A DNA stretch of 64,000 nucleotides from Corynebacterium sp. zg-331 (GCF_014267345.1 NZ_JACMYD010000007.1:49495-113494), one strand, 5' to 3'. Shown: positions 41,629-51,748, numbered from the stretch's first letter. The notes: a model not told the origin generated them from the sequence alone. Made by a program: numbers and translations.

Positions 41629-44600
41629 GTGTCTGTCACCTCAGAAGCGTCTCCCGCTCCCCCGCAGCAGGCCCCCGGATGGCTCACGTCCCTCGCCATC
41701 GTCACCGGCCTGCTCGGCTTCCTTCTCTTCGTGGCCACCCCCTTCCTGCCCGTCCGGCAGGTGCAGTCCAGCCTGGACTGGCCGCAAAACGGGAGCGTGA
41801 ACTCGGTCAATGCCCCGCTCATCTCCTATTCCCCGCAGGAGATGGAGGCCCGGATTCCCGTCTCGGCCCTCGAGGATCTACGCGAGGGGGAGTCACTGTT
41901 GCTGGGCACCCTGCCCGCCGACTCCACGGAGGCGGCCCACCGCGGACTCTTCATCCGCTCCTTCGACGGCGCCCTCGACGTCTCGGTGCGCGGCGAGGCC
42001 TTCTTCGACCTCACCGCCGATCAGGTGCGCGACCTGCCCGCCCGGGCGGTGCTCTCCGTGCGCTCCACGGAGGAACAGACCCGGGCCTGGATCGAGGGCA
42101 CCGACTACTCCGCCACCCCGGACACCGCCGCCAAGGACGACGTCCGCCCCCAGGTCAGCGGCCTGTACACGGAGCTCGACGGCGACGCCGCGCAGCGGCT
42201 CATCGACGCCGGCCTGGGCGTCCACGTGGAGATCAACTCCCGCTTCACCTCCTCGCCCACGCCGCTCAAGCAGTCCGCCACCTGGCTGGGGCTGGCGATG
42301 ATGGCGGTCTCCCTGTGGTGCCTGCTGCGCCTGGATCGCCTGGACGGCCGGGGGCGCATCCCGGTGCTGCCCGCCCGCTGGTGGCGCCCGCGCGGGCTGG
42401 ACGGACTGGTGGCATCCGTCCTGGCCCTCTGGCACGTCGTCGGGGCCAACACCGCCGATGACGGCTATATCCTCTCCATGGCCCGCCTGGCGGAACGCTC
42501 CGGCTACATGGCCAACTACTACCGCTGGTTCGGGGTGCCCGAGGCGCCGTTCGGCTGGCCCTATTACGACGTCCTGGGGTGGATGAGCCGCGTGTCCACG
42601 GCCTCCATGTGGATGCGGCTGCCCGCTTTGCTCTCCGGGCTGATCGTCTGGTTCGTGCTGTCCCGCTACCTGCTGCCCCGCCTGGGCGACCGGGTCGGGG
42701 GGCGTCACCTGGCCCAGTGGACCGCCGCCCTGGTGCTGCTCGCGTTCTGGCTGCCCTACAACAACGGCACCCGCCCGGAGCCCATCATCGCGATGGGAGC
42801 GATCCTGGCCTGGGCCTCCTTCGAGCGGGCGATCGAGACCCGGCGGCTGCTTCCCGGCGCGATCGGCGTGCTGCTGGCCGCGCTCTCCCTGGCCACCGGC
42901 CCCACCGGCCTGATGGCGGTGGCGGCGCTGTTCGCGGCGCTCTCCCCGTTGCTGCGCATCGTCTACGACCGCCTGCCACTGCTCGGTGGCGGCGAGCGGG
43001 CGTCGCTGCGCAGCAACGCGGTGGCGGCCCTGGCGATGCTGGCCCCGGTGCTGGCCACCGGCACCGCCGTGCTGGTGGGGATGTTCGGCGATCAGACCTT
43101 CGCCGCCGTGCTGGAGGCCACCCGGGTGCGCTCGGAGATCGGCCCAGCGCTGCCGTGGAACGAGGAGTTCGCGCGCTACCAGTCGTTGCTTTCGACCTCC
43201 TCGGTCGACGGCTCGGTCACGCGCCGGTTCCCTATGTTTATGTTCTTTGCCTCCCTGGCGATCGTGGCGATCGCGCTGCTGCGCGGCAAAAAGATCGCGG
43301 GCACGGCCTCCGGGCCCACGGTGCGACTGCTCATCACCGTGGTGGGCACGTTCTTCTTCCTCATGTTCACCCCCACCAAGTGGACACACCACTTCGGCGC
43401 CAATGCCGGCACCGCCGCCGCACTGGCCGCCGTGGCCTCCGTGGCGCTCAGCACGGTGGCCGTGCGCTCGGCGCGCACCCGGGCCATGATCATCGGGGGG
43501 TTCCTGCTGGTCTTTGCCCTGGCCCTGGCCGGTATGAACGGCTGGTGGTACGTGTCCAGCTTCCGCATCCCGTGGTGGGATAAGTCCGTGCAGCTCCACG
43601 GGATCGAGGCCTCCTCGGTGGTGCTCTACCTCGCCATCACCATCCTGGTCATCGGCGTGGTGCTCTCCTTCCTGAGCGATATACGCCGCGCCCGCGCCGA
43701 GGCGGCGCCCCGGCGCGCCGGTGTTTCCTCCCGCTGGGCGGGACTGGCCACCGCGCCCATCGCGGTGCTCAGCGCCATAGTGCTGGCCTTCTCCCTGCTG
43801 AGCTTCGGCAAGGCCTTTGCCAGCCAGTACCCGGCCTACACCGTGGGCCTGGGTAACCTGCGCAACCTCGGGGGCAACAGCTGTGGCCTGGCCGCCGACG
43901 CCCTGGTGGAGACCAATACCAACGCCGCCTTCCTCACCCCCGTGGACGGCGTCCCCTTGGCCGAGTCCCTGGAGACCGGGGACAACCGGGGCTTCGGCCC
44001 CAATAACCTGCCCGACAGCGTGGAGAAGGAGAAGGCCGATACCACCAGCCCGGGCGCGGCGATCTCCGATCAGGTGGATTCCGACGACGCCGCGGGGAGC
44101 TCCGATTCCGGCCAGGACAACGGCAATTCCGGCGGCCTGCGCACCACCAGCCAACGCAGCGCCAACGGCTCCACCCACGAGCTGCCCTTCAACCTGGACT
44201 ACACGGTGGTCCCGGTGCTCGGTTCCTACCAGGAGGAGGAGCAACGGCCCGCCAGGGTCACCACGGCCTGGTATGAACTGCCCGCGGCCCGCGAGGAGGC
44301 GCCCCTGGTGGTGGTGTCCGCCTTCGGCAGGATCAAGCATCACGACATCAACGGCATCGAGCAGGACGGCCAGAACCTGGTGCTCCAATACGGCACCCGC
44401 CAGGCCGACGGCTCCGTCACCGATACCGGCTCCGTGGAGATGTACGACGCCGGCCCCACCCCCAACTGGCGCAATCTGCGCTACCCGCTGGCCGACCTAC
44501 CCGAGGGGGCGAACGTGGTGCGCATCAAGGCCGAGGACATCAACCTCAACGAGAACGAGTGGCTGGGCATCACCCCACCCCGCGTACCCACCCTGGACAG

Positions 44601-44997
44601 CCTCAATAGCGTGATCGGTTCCGAGCAACCCGGGCTGCTCGATTGGCCGGTGCCCCTGCAATTCCCCTGCCAGCGCACCTTCGGCCACTACGCGGGGGTG
44701 ACCGAGATTCCCACCTATCGGATCTCACCGGATTATCCCGGCAAGTCCACCCTCACCCCGGTGCAAAACTACACCGGCGGCGGTCCGATGGGCACCGTGG
44801 AGGCCGTCAACGAGTCCTACGAGCTGCCCAGCTACCTGCGCGACGACTGGCGCCGCGACTGGGGCTCCATCGAGATCTACGAGCCGCGCACTAACTCCGA
44901 GGATCAAGCCCCCGACACCGCGGAGATCACCCAGAAGGAGGTCACCCGCTCCGGCCTGTGGAACCCCGGCGAGATGAACATCGACACCAAGGGGTAA
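41629..44997 (+). CDS. emb: Emb arabinofuranosyltransferase (ethambutol target)
   Basis: Extends arabinan chains on the cell surface using decaprenylphosphoryl-arabinose. Only one emb gene is present, as in other corynebacteria, against three in mycobacteria. The 1122-residue GT-C enzyme has an N-terminal extracytoplasmic domain and the catalytic ANTADDGYILSMARL with Asp277 and Asp278. Some thirteen helices follow. An acidic, low-complexity linker (about residues 805-850, rich in Asp, Ser and Gly) precedes a C-terminal carbohydrate-binding domain. The start is GTG at 41629. Confidence 0.95.
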   Translation: MSVTSEASPAPPQQAPGWLTSLAIVTGLLGFLLFVATPFLPVRQVQSSLDWPQNGSVNSVNAPLISYSPQEMEARIPVSALEDLREGESLLLGTLPADSTEAAHRGLFIRSFDGALDVSVRGEAFFDLTADQVRDLPARAVLSVRSTEEQTRAWIEGTDYSATPDTAAKDDVRPQVSGLYTELDGDAAQRLIDAGLGVHVEINSRFTSSPTPLKQSATWLGLAMMAVSLWCLLRLDRLDGRGRIPVLPARWWRPRGLDGLVASVLALWHVVGANTADDGYILSMARLAERSGYMANYYRWFGVPEAPFGWPYYDVLGWMSRVSTASMWMRLPALLSGLIVWFVLSRYLLPRLGDRVGGRHLAQWTAALVLLAFWLPYNNGTRPEPIIAMGAILAWASFERAIETRRLLPGAIGVLLAALSLATGPTGLMAVAALFAALSPLLRIVYDRLPLLGGGERASLRSNAVAALAMLAPVLATGTAVLVGMFGDQTFAAVLEATRVRSEIGPALPWNEEFARYQSLLSTSSVDGSVTRRFPMFMFFASLAIVAIALLRGKKIAGTASGPTVRLLITVVGTFFFLMFTPTKWTHHFGANAGTAAALAAVASVALSTVAVRSARTRAMIIGGFLLVFALALAGMNGWWYVSSFRIPWWDKSVQLHGIEASSVVLYLAITILVIGVVLSFLSDIRRARAEAAPRRAGVSSRWAGLATAPIAVLSAIVLAFSLLSFGKAFASQYPAYTVGLGNLRNLGGNSCGLAADALVETNTNAAFLTPVDGVPLAESLETGDNRGFGPNNLPDSVEKEKADTTSPGAAISDQVDSDDAAGSSDSGQDNGNSGGLRTTSQRSANGSTHELPFNLDYTVVPVLGSYQEEEQRPARVTTAWYELPAAREEAPLVVVSAFGRIKHHDINGIEQDGQNLVLQYGTRQADGSVTDTGSVEMYDAGPTPNWRNLRYPLADLPEGANVVRIKAEDINLNENEWLGITPPRVPTLDSLNSVIGSEQPGLLDWPVPLQFPCQRTFGHYAGVTEIPTYRISPDYPGKSTLTPVQNYTGGGPMGTVEAVNESYELPSYLRDDWRRDWGSIEIYEPRTNSEDQAPDTAEITQKEVTRSGLWNPGEMNIDTKG

Positions 44998-45019
44998 GTC
45001 TCGCGGGGCCATCGACGCG

Positions 45020-45186
45020 AAGGGGTGCCACCGGCGGGGCTCGGATCCGATTCGAGCGCGCAGTGGCACCCCTTAGCGTTAGTGGTGAGCCACGGATGGC
45101 ACACCCCGTGCTGGCCTACCCCCCACGCACGAAGGGGTGCCACCAGGAAGGCCGCCGCCCCGCGACCGCACCCGGTGGCACCCCTT
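45020..45186. repeat. Two 55-bp inverted-arm repeat units between emb and htdX
   Basis: Units 45020-45074 and 45132-45186, both exactly 55 bp with perfect 11-base arms. In the second, pairing runs on through CG/CG outside the arms. A partial arm-like sequence near 45098 has an extra base and no partner. Confidence 0.9.
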
Positions 45187-45198
45187 CGCGTCGAAGAA

Positions 45199-46092
45199 TC
45201 AGAGCCGTTCCAGCTTGGCCACCGCGTGCAGCGTGGTCGGCTTGGTGGCCTTGCGGAGTTGGAAGGCCCAGCCCTCCTCGGAGCGCTCGGCGTAGTAGCC
45301 GACCCGCGCGGGCAACACCACCGGTTTGACGAACTCCACGCCGTAGCGCGCGGAGTCGGGTACCTGGCCCTCCACGCCCGCCAGGATCGCGGCCGCGGAC
45401 CACATGCCGTGGGCGATCGTGGCGGGGAAGCCGAAGGCCTTGGCCCCCAGCGCGGAGACGTGGATGGGGTTCTTATCCCCGGAGGCCTGCGCGTACTTCT
45501 TAATCTGCGCCGGGGTAACCCGCCACTGGCCGGTGGGGGTGCCCGTGGGCACCGGGGGATGCTCGCCGAAGAGGGAACCGCTGTCTTCTGCCGCGTCGGT
45601 GGGGCCCGCCAGCCGAGCGCCCTTGGCCAAAAAGCCCGAGGTCTGGCGCCAGACGGGCTCACCGGCTACCTCGATCTCGGTGATCATATCGATGAGCAGG
45701 CCCTTGCGGTGCGGGCGAAGGTTGTCCGCCCGCACCGCAATGTCCAGGCTATCGGTCATGGTGATCGGTCGGTACTGCTCGATCACGTTGGTCAGGTGCA
45801 CCGCTCCCACGGCGTTGAATGGGAAATCCGGCGCCCCCATCACCTTGATGGCCAGGGGGAAAGAGAGCACATAAGGATAAGTCAGCGGCACGACATGACC
45901 CAGCCGCAGGCCCGTGGCCTGGGCATAGGCCGCCACGTGGGCGGGGTCCAGGGTCACCCCGCGCACCCCGTAGGAGGTGGTGGGGTTGCCGGTAACGCGT
46001 CGCTTAGTGCCCACGACGGGCAGCAGGTCGCGCGCCGCGTTCCCGTACTCACTCATGAGATTGGGGATGGTGGGGAGGTCGTGGTGCGTCAT
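45199..46092 (-). CDS. htdX: MaoC-like 3-hydroxyacyl dehydratase (HtdX-like)
   Basis: Hot-dog fold dehydratase/hydratase, 297 residues, with an N-terminal pseudo-domain and a C-terminal domain bearing the hydratase-2 motif SGDKNPIHVSALGAKAFGF, then ATIAHGMW (catalytic Asp and His). Gene order htdX-fabG4-fadA2-fadE5 matches Rv0241c-Rv0244c of mycobacteria, where HtdX acts on 3-hydroxyacyl-CoA. The start codon directly follows the fabG4 stop. It probably works with FabG4 in fatty acyl chain handling, synthesis or degradation. Confidence 0.9.
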   Translation of the reverse strand: MTHHDLPTIPNLMSEYGNAARDLLPVVGTKRRVTGNPTTSYGVRGVTLDPAHVAAYAQATGLRLGHVVPLTYPYVLSFPLAIKVMGAPDFPFNAVGAVHLTNVIEQYRPITMTDSLDIAVRADNLRPHRKGLLIDMITEIEVAGEPVWRQTSGFLAKGARLAGPTDAAEDSGSLFGEHPPVPTGTPTGQWRVTPAQIKKYAQASGDKNPIHVSALGAKAFGFPATIAHGMWSAAAILAGVEGQVPDSARYGVEFVKPVVLPARVGYYAERSEEGWAFQLRKATKPTTLHAVAKLERL

Positions 46093-47427
46093 CTAGGCCC
46101 CCAGGAGGTTCTGGCCGCACACGCGCACGGTGTTGCCCGTGACCGCGCCGGAGGCATTGCCCGCGAGGTAGGCGATGGTCTCGGCGACGTCGATGGTCTG
46201 GCCCGCCTGGGAGAGGGAGTTGAGGCGGCGTCCCACCTCGCGCGGGCCGAACGGCATGGCGGCGGTCATCGCAGTCTCGATGAACCCGGGCGCCACGGCA
46301 TTGACGGTGATGCCGCGCTCGGACAGCTCCTCGGAGAAGGTGTCCACCAGGCCCACCACGCCGGCCTTGGTGGTGGCGTAGTTGGTCTGGCCGCGGTTGC
46401 CCGCGATGCCGGCCATGGAGGACACGCCCACCACGCGACCGCCATCGGCTAGGCCGCCGTTGGCCAGCAGGCCCTCGGTGATGCGCACGGGGGCCACGAG
46501 GTTGATGTTCTGCACCATCGCCCACTGGCCCTCGTTCATGTTGGCCAGCAGCTTGTCCCGGGTGACGCCGGCGTTGTGCACGACGATGTCGATGGCGCCG
46601 CCGTGGCGCTCGGCGGCGTGCTTGTGCAGCTGGTCGGCCGCGTCCGGGGCGGTCACGTCGAGCGGCAGGGCGGTGCCCTTGACCCGGTTGGCGGTCTGGG
46701 CCAGGCCCTCGCCGGCCTGGGGGATGTCCACGCAGATGACCTTCGCGCCGTCGCGGGCCAGCACCTCCGCGATGGTGGCGCCGATGCCGCGCGCGGCCCC
46801 GGTGACGGCCGCGATCTTACCTTCGAGGGGTTTATTCCAGTCGGCGGTGCCCACGGCGTTCGCGGTCACCCGGATCACCTGGCCGTCCACGTAGGCGGAC
46901 TTGCCGGAGAGGAGGAAGCGCAGGGTGGACTCGGCGGCGGTGAGGTCGGCTTCGGGTGCGACGTAGACCAGCTGCGCGGTGGCCCCGCGGCGCAGCTCCT
47001 TGGCCAGGGAACGGGTGAAGCCCTCGAGGGCTCGCTGGCAGATGTGCTCGTCGCGGTCGGCTACCAGCTCGGGCGTGGTGCCCAGCACCACCACGCGGGC
47101 GCAGGGGGCGAGCTTGCGCATCTGGGGCTGGAGGAAGTCGTAGAGCTCGTGGAGATCCTCGGGGCGGGCGATGCCGGTGGCGTCGAAGACGATGGCGCCG
47201 CGCTTGGTGTCGGCCTCCGGGCCCACGTACTGGTAGTCGCCGCCGAGGAGGTTCTTGATCCCCCCCTCGAAGCGGCTGCCGGGGGCACCCCCGGTGACCA
47301 CGGGGGCGTCGAGAAGCGGCTCGCCGGGGGTGTATCGCCGCAACGGCTCACCCTGCGGCACCCCCGCTTTTCCCGCGAGGGGGGAGTTGATGAGCTGTTC
47401 TAGCAGGCCTTTGTGGGGAGAGGGCAT
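46093..47427 (-). CDS. fabG4: High-molecular-weight 3-oxoacyl reductase (FabG4-like)
   Basis: The 444-residue protein is much longer than ordinary FabG. It has an N-terminal flavodoxin-like domain of about 200 residues without a cofactor motif, then a complete SDR domain: [49 protein letters not shown] with the catalytic Tyr and Lys. Such FabG4 proteins reduce 3-oxoacyl-CoA with NADH. An AGGAG ribosome binding site precedes the ATG at 47427. It diverges from fadA2 across a likely operator. Confidence 0.93.
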   Translation of the reverse strand: MPSPHKGLLEQLINSPLAGKAGVPQGEPLRRYTPGEPLLDAPVVTGGAPGSRFEGGIKNLLGGDYQYVGPEADTKRGAIVFDATGIARPEDLHELYDFLQPQMRKLAPCARVVVLGTTPELVADRDEHICQRALEGFTRSLAKELRRGATAQLVYVAPEADLTAAESTLRFLLSGKSAYVDGQVIRVTANAVGTADWNKPLEGKIAAVTGAARGIGATIAEVLARDGAKVICVDIPQAGEGLAQTANRVKGTALPLDVTAPDAADQLHKHAAERHGGAIDIVVHNAGVTRDKLLANMNEGQWAMVQNINLVAPVRITEGLLANGGLADGGRVVGVSSMAGIAGNRGQTNYATTKAGVVGLVDTFSEELSERGITVNAVAPGFIETAMTAAMPFGPREVGRRLNSLSQAGQTIDVAETIAYLAGNASGAVTGNTVRVCGQNLLGA

Positions 47428-47503
47428 GAGGTGATCTCCTAACGTCGTGGGGGTCGGCGCTTTGCTTGCGCCAGATCTTTGTCTACCGTAGCAGCCAAGT
47501 TAG

Positions 47504-47549
47504 TGATTCACATTATAGATTTTCACACGCTATGCTTTGAGTCACGTTA
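47504..47549. promoter_or_regulatory. Probable shared operator and promoter between fabG4 and fadA2
   Basis: Two 12-base direct repeats, TGATTCACATTA (47504-47515) and TGAGTCACGTTA (47538-47549), match at 10 of 12 positions. Each contains the palindrome TGAnTCA. A perfect minus-strand TATAAT for fabG4 overlaps the first one. Two sites 34 bases apart straddling a divergent promoter suggest a dimeric repressor, perhaps of the TetR type. The regulator is unknown. Confidence 0.5.
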
Positions 47550-47587
47550 AACTGTCGCGCAGAGATCCCTACTAGGACGGAGCACAC

Positions 47588-48883
47588 ATGACTAACCCCC
47601 GCAAGGTCGCGATCCTCGGTGGAAACCGCATCCCCTTCGCGCGCTCCAACAAGGAGTACGCCAACGCCTCCAATCAGGACATGCTCACCGCGGCCATCGA
47701 CGGCGCCGTGGCGCGCTACGGCCTCCAGGACGAGGACCTGGGCCTGGTGGCCGCCGGCGCCGTGCTCAAGCACTCGCGCGATTTCAACCTCACCCGCGAG
47801 TGCGTTCTCGGCTCCGCGCTGGGGTCGCGCACCCCCGCCTTCGACGTGCAGCACGCCTGCGGCACCGGGCTCACCAGCGCCATCCAGGTGGCCGACGCCA
47901 TCGCCCTGGGGCGCATCGACTCCGGCCTGGCCGGCGGCGTGGACACCACCTCGGACGCCCCCCTGGCCGTGGGCGACGACCTGCGCCGCACCCTCATCAA
48001 GCTCAGCACCGCCAAGACGGCCGGCGACCGCCTCAAGCTGCTGGGCTCCATCCGCCCCTCGCAGCTGGCCCCCGAGCAGCCGCGCAACGGCGAGCCGCGC
48101 ACCGGGCTTTCCATGGGCGAGCACGCCGCCATCACCGCCCGCGAGTTCGGCATCAGCCGCGCCGACCAGGACGAGCTGGCCGTGCAGTCCCACCGCAACC
48201 TGGCCGCCGCCTACGAGGCCGGGTTCTTCTCCGACCTGCTCACCCCCTTCCTCGGGGTGCAGCGCGACACGAACCTGCGGCCGGACACCAGCGCGGAAAA
48301 GCTCGCCAAGCTCAAGCCCGTCTTCGGGCGCAAGGACGCCGAGCAGCACGGCGCCCAGGCCACCATGACCGCCGGCAACTCCACCCCGCTGACCGACGGC
48401 GCCTCCGTGGCCCTGCTCTCCTCCGAGGATTGGGCCCGCGAGCACAACATCCTCGTGCGGGCCTGGCTCGTGGACTCCGAGACCGCCTCCGTGGACTTCG
48501 TGCACGGCCCCGACGGCCTGCTCATGGCCCCCACCTACGCCGTCCCGCGGCTGCTGGCCCGCCACGGTCTGAGCCTCCAGGACTTCGACTTCTACGAGAT
48601 CCACGAGGCCTTTGCCTCCCAGGTGCTCGCCACCCTGGCTGCCTGGGAATCCACCGACTACTGCCGCGACCGCCTCGGCCTCGACGCGCCGCTGGGCACC
48701 ATCGACCGCAGCAAGCTCAACGTCAAGGGATCCTCGCTGGCCGCCGGGCACCCCTTCGCCGCCACCGGCGGGCGCATCCTCGCCACCGCCGCCAAGACCC
48801 TGGAGGAAAACGGCGGCGGCCGCACCCTCGTGAGCATCTGCGCCGCCGGCGGCCAGGGCGTCGTCGCCATCATCGAGCGTTAA
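47588..48883 (+). CDS. fadA2: Acetyl-CoA acetyltransferase/thiolase (FadA2-like)
   Basis: Thiolase of 431 residues with the nucleophile cysteine in FDVQHACGTGLTS, the HEAFASQV histidine motif, and the C-terminal second cysteine in VSICAAGGQG followed by VVAIIE. It cleaves or forms 3-oxoacyl-CoA. The ATG at 47588 has a GGACGGAG site. fadE5 follows after 20 bases, so the two genes form an operon opposite htdX-fabG4. Together the four proteins could run a complete acyl-CoA chain-shortening or lengthening cycle. Confidence 0.93.
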   Translation: MTNPRKVAILGGNRIPFARSNKEYANASNQDMLTAAIDGAVARYGLQDEDLGLVAAGAVLKHSRDFNLTRECVLGSALGSRTPAFDVQHACGTGLTSAIQVADAIALGRIDSGLAGGVDTTSDAPLAVGDDLRRTLIKLSTAKTAGDRLKLLGSIRPSQLAPEQPRNGEPRTGLSMGEHAAITAREFGISRADQDELAVQSHRNLAAAYEAGFFSDLLTPFLGVQRDTNLRPDTSAEKLAKLKPVFGRKDAEQHGAQATMTAGNSTPLTDGASVALLSSEDWAREHNILVRAWLVDSETASVDFVHGPDGLLMAPTYAVPRLLARHGLSLQDFDFYEIHEAFASQVLATLAAWESTDYCRDRLGLDAPLGTIDRSKLNVKGSSLAAGHPFAATGGRILATAAKTLEENGGGRTLVSICAAGGQGVVAIIER

Positions 48884-48903
48884 TCATTTCCTAGGAGTTC
48901 ATC

Positions 48904-50952
48904 ATGACCGATAAGAACCGCCCCACCCCGGAAAAGGGCAGCCCCCGCACCCTGCCCACCACCCCCGACCCCGCCGCCGCCAAGGATCTGCGCAAGCTCC
49001 TCGACGGCCGCTGGGCCAGCTCCCGCGAAATCTTCCGCGAGGCCGTCAGCGACCGCGGCAAGGAGCTGCTGCACGATCCCACCCTGAGCATGGACGAGGC
49101 CCGCGAGGCAATGCTCGATAAGCTGTCCATCCTGGCGGAAACCGGCATGCAAAAAGGCGTATTCGCCCCGGAAAACGGCGGGTTCGGAGACACCGGCGCC
49201 ACCCTCACCGGCCTGGAGATGGTGGGCTACGCCGACCTGTCCACCATGGTCAAGGGCGGCGTCCAGTGGGGCCTGTGGGGCGGGGCCGTGGATGCCCTGG
49301 GCACCGAGCGTCACTCCCACTACGTGCGCGACATCATGGATCTCAAGCTCCTGGGCTGCTTCGGCATGACCGAGCGCGGCCACGGCTCCGACGTGCAAAA
49401 CATCGAGACCACCGCCACCTACGACCCCGAGACCAAGGAGTTCATCGTGGACTCCCCCACCCCCTCGGCGGAGAAGGTCTACATCGGCAACGCCGCCAAG
49501 CACGGCACCATGGCCGCGGTCTTTGCCCAGCTCTACACCCCCGGCACGAAGGAATCGCACGGCGTTCACTGCCTGCTGGTCCCCATCCGCGGCGAGGACG
49601 GCAACCCCCTGCCCGGCGTGACCATTGGCGATCACGGCCACAAGGGCGGCCTGCTCGGCGTGGATAACGGCACCCTGAGCTTCGATAAGGTCCGCGTCCC
49701 GCGCGAGGCCCTGCTCAACCGCTTCGGCGATGTCTCCGAAGACGGCGTATACTCCTCCCCCATCGAGTCTCGCAACCGCCGCTTCTTCACCATGCTCGGC
49801 ACCCTGATCCGCGGCCGCGTGGCCGTGGGCGCCGCCGCGGGCGCCGCCACCCGCGCCTCCCTGACCATCGCGGTGCGCTACGCCCTGCGCCGCCGCCAGT
49901 TCGAGGGCCTACCCGGCAAGGAAAAGCGCCTGATCGACCACCGCGCCCACCGGCTGCGCCTGCTGCCCCGCCTGGCCCGCTCCTACGCCCTGGCCATGCT
50001 GCAAAACCAGATGATCGAGCGACTGCACGATCAGACCGCCGCCATCAACCGCGGCGAGTGGGACGTGGCCACCCCCACTGAGGAGCAGCTGCGCAAGCAG
50101 CGCGAGACGGAATCCCGGGCCGCCGCCGTCAAGGTGGCCGCCACCGCGCACGCCACCGACACCATCCAGGAGTGCCGCGAGGCCTGCGGCGGCGCCGGAT
50201 ACATGGCGGAGAACCGTCTGACCATCTTCAAGGGCGACTCCGACGTGTTCACCACCTTCGAGGGCGATAACACGGTGCTCCTGCAGCTGGTGGGCAAGGA
50301 GATCATCACCGCCTACGCCCGCGATCTCTCCGACCTCTCGCCCATCGACATGGTGAAGTTCAGCGTGGAAAGCATCAGCGATGTCCTGCGCCAGCGCACC
50401 TCCATCCCGCTGGCGGTCCAGAGCCTCATCGACCGCGTGGGCGACCGCGAGGAGAGCTCTCTCTTCGACGCCGGCTACCAGGCCAAGATCATCCAGGAGC
50501 GCGAACAGAACCTGCTGAAGTCCCTGGCCCGCCGCCTCAAGGACGCCAAGAAGATGGAACCCGCCGACGCCGTGAAGCTCGTGGACCGCGCCCAGGATCA
50601 CCTCATCGACCTGGCGTGGGCCCGGATCGACACCATGCTCATCGAGGCCCTCATCGAGGCCGAGACCGAGCTGCCCACGGACTCCCCAGCCTTCCCGCTG
50701 CTGGAGCAGGTGCGCCACCTTTTCGCCCTCTCCACCATCCTCAAGCACGCGGGCTGGTACCAGGAGAAGAACATCCTGTCCGGCAACCGCACCAAGGCCG
50801 CCCGCGCGGCCGTGAACGACCTCGTGGATTCCATCGGGCCGTGGTCCGGCGTGCTGGTGGACGCCTTTGGCATCCCCGACGTCCTGGTGGACGTGCCCAT
50901 GCTCAACGACTCCGGCGTGGATCCGCTGCCTACCGCGGGAGCCAAGGAGTAG
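48904..50952 (+). CDS. fadE5: Acyl-CoA dehydrogenase (FadE5-like)
   Basis: A long acyl-CoA dehydrogenase of 682 residues. It has GCFGMTERGHGSDVQNIETTA for FAD and substrate binding, HGVHCLLVPIR, and DTIQECREACGGAGYMAENR with the region of the catalytic glutamate, then FTTFEGDNTVLLQL. This matches mycobacterial FadE5, which acts on a broad range of chain lengths. The C-terminal domain is extended, as in acyl-CoA oxidases. The gene ends 20 bases before a strong terminator. Confidence 0.93.
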   Translation: MTDKNRPTPEKGSPRTLPTTPDPAAAKDLRKLLDGRWASSREIFREAVSDRGKELLHDPTLSMDEAREAMLDKLSILAETGMQKGVFAPENGGFGDTGATLTGLEMVGYADLSTMVKGGVQWGLWGGAVDALGTERHSHYVRDIMDLKLLGCFGMTERGHGSDVQNIETTATYDPETKEFIVDSPTPSAEKVYIGNAAKHGTMAAVFAQLYTPGTKESHGVHCLLVPIRGEDGNPLPGVTIGDHGHKGGLLGVDNGTLSFDKVRVPREALLNRFGDVSEDGVYSSPIESRNRRFFTMLGTLIRGRVAVGAAAGAATRASLTIAVRYALRRRQFEGLPGKEKRLIDHRAHRLRLLPRLARSYALAMLQNQMIERLHDQTAAINRGEWDVATPTEEQLRKQRETESRAAAVKVAATAHATDTIQECREACGGAGYMAENRLTIFKGDSDVFTTFEGDNTVLLQLVGKEIITAYARDLSDLSPIDMVKFSVESISDVLRQRTSIPLAVQSLIDRVGDREESSLFDAGYQAKIIQEREQNLLKSLARRLKDAKKMEPADAVKLVDRAQDHLIDLAWARIDTMLIEALIEAETELPTDSPAFPLLEQVRHLFALSTILKHAGWYQEKNILSGNRTKAARAAVNDLVDSIGPWSGVLVDAFGIPDVLVDVPMLNDSGVDPLPTAGAKE

Positions 50953-50972
50953 GCTCCCCCGAGTTTCTCCCA

Positions 50973-51005
50973 GGCCGGTGCGCTTCCCGCGCGCCGGCCC
51001 TTTTT
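50973..51005 (+). terminator. Intrinsic terminator of fadA2-fadE5
   Basis: GGCCGGTGCGC and GCGCGCCGGCC form an 11-pair stem with a five-base loop, followed by TTTTT. It is one of the few clear T-run terminators in the window. Confidence 0.9.
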
Positions 51006-51064
51006 GTGCTTGCGGGTCGAGGTTCGGCCCACGCCTCCCCTCTGCGTGGCACCTCCGCGGCGCT

Positions 51065-51215
51065 AAAGGGTGCCACCACGAGTGTTCGAGGCGTGAACCC
51101 GGGGCCAGTGGCACCCCTTGGGTAAGAGAGGGGTACAGGGCCGCAGCCCCCATCGACGCCAAGGGGTGCCATCTCGCCCTCACCCCGCCCGCGCCACCGC
51201 CCACTGGCACCCCTT
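51065..51215. repeat. Two 55-bp inverted-arm repeat units between fadE5 and ybaK
   Basis: Units 51065-51119 (left arm AAAGGGTGCCA) and 51161-51215 (perfect arms with CC/GG extension). They lie downstream of a real terminator, so they are not needed to end the fadE5 transcript. The rest of the 295-base gap holds only the terminator and the ybaK promoter. Confidence 0.88.
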
Positions 51216-51247
51216 GGTGTTGGTGGGGGCGCTCTAGACTCGACCCC

Positions 51248-51739
51248 ATGCCAAAGAAGAACGCGCACGCCACCCCCGCCACGCTGGCCCTGGAGAAAGC
51301 GGGCCTGCCCTTCAAAACCGTGACCTTCGAGCACGACCCCGCCAATCGCCACTTCGGCCAGGAGGCCGCCGCGGCGCTCGATAGGCCGCCGGAGCAGATC
51401 GCCAAGACGCTGCTGGTGGAGTCGGATCAGGGCCTGGCGGTGGCAGTGCTTCCCGTGACGCATCAGCTGAGTCTCAAGGCGATGGCGGCCGCGCTGCACG
51501 CCAAGAAGGTCACCATGTGCGATCCGGCAGTGGCGCAGCGGGTGACGGGGTATGTGGTGGGCGGAATCAGCCCGATCGGGCAGAAAAGGCGCCTGCCCAC
51601 AGTGGTGGACGCCTCCCTGAACAACCGGGAAGAAATATTAGTTTCCGGCGGCAGAAGGGGCTTCGACCTGGTGCTCAGCCCGGAGACCCTGGTGCGGGCC
51701 ACCGGGGCGGCGTTCGCCCCGATCGCGCGCCACGACTAA
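51248..51739 (+). CDS. ybaK: YbaK/EbsC-family Cys-tRNA(Pro) deacylase
   Basis: Trans-editing hydrolase that clears mischarged Cys-tRNA(Pro). The 163-residue protein has EQIAKTLLVESD with the conserved Lys, LSLKAMAAALHAKKVTM, and GYVVGGISPIGQKRRLP, the YbaK signature. The start is leaderless: TAGACT at 51234-51239 and eight bases to ATG at 51248. The longer frame from 50867 crosses the repeats and the terminator. Confidence 0.92.
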   Translation: MPKKNAHATPATLALEKAGLPFKTVTFEHDPANRHFGQEAAAALDRPPEQIAKTLLVESDQGLAVAVLPVTHQLSLKAMAAALHAKKVTMCDPAVAQRVTGYVVGGISPIGQKRRLPTVVDASLNNREEILVSGGRRGFDLVLSPETLVRATGAAFAPIARHD

Positions 51740-51748
51740 AACGCACCG

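Noticed and set aside
45089..45115. Extra arm-like sequence (TGGCACACCCC) between two repeat units
   Set aside because: It carries inserted bases and has no partner at the fixed distance.
50867..51247. N-terminal extension of ybaK
   Set aside because: The frame crosses the fadE5 end, a terminator and two repeat units. The leaderless -10 box points to the ATG at 51248.
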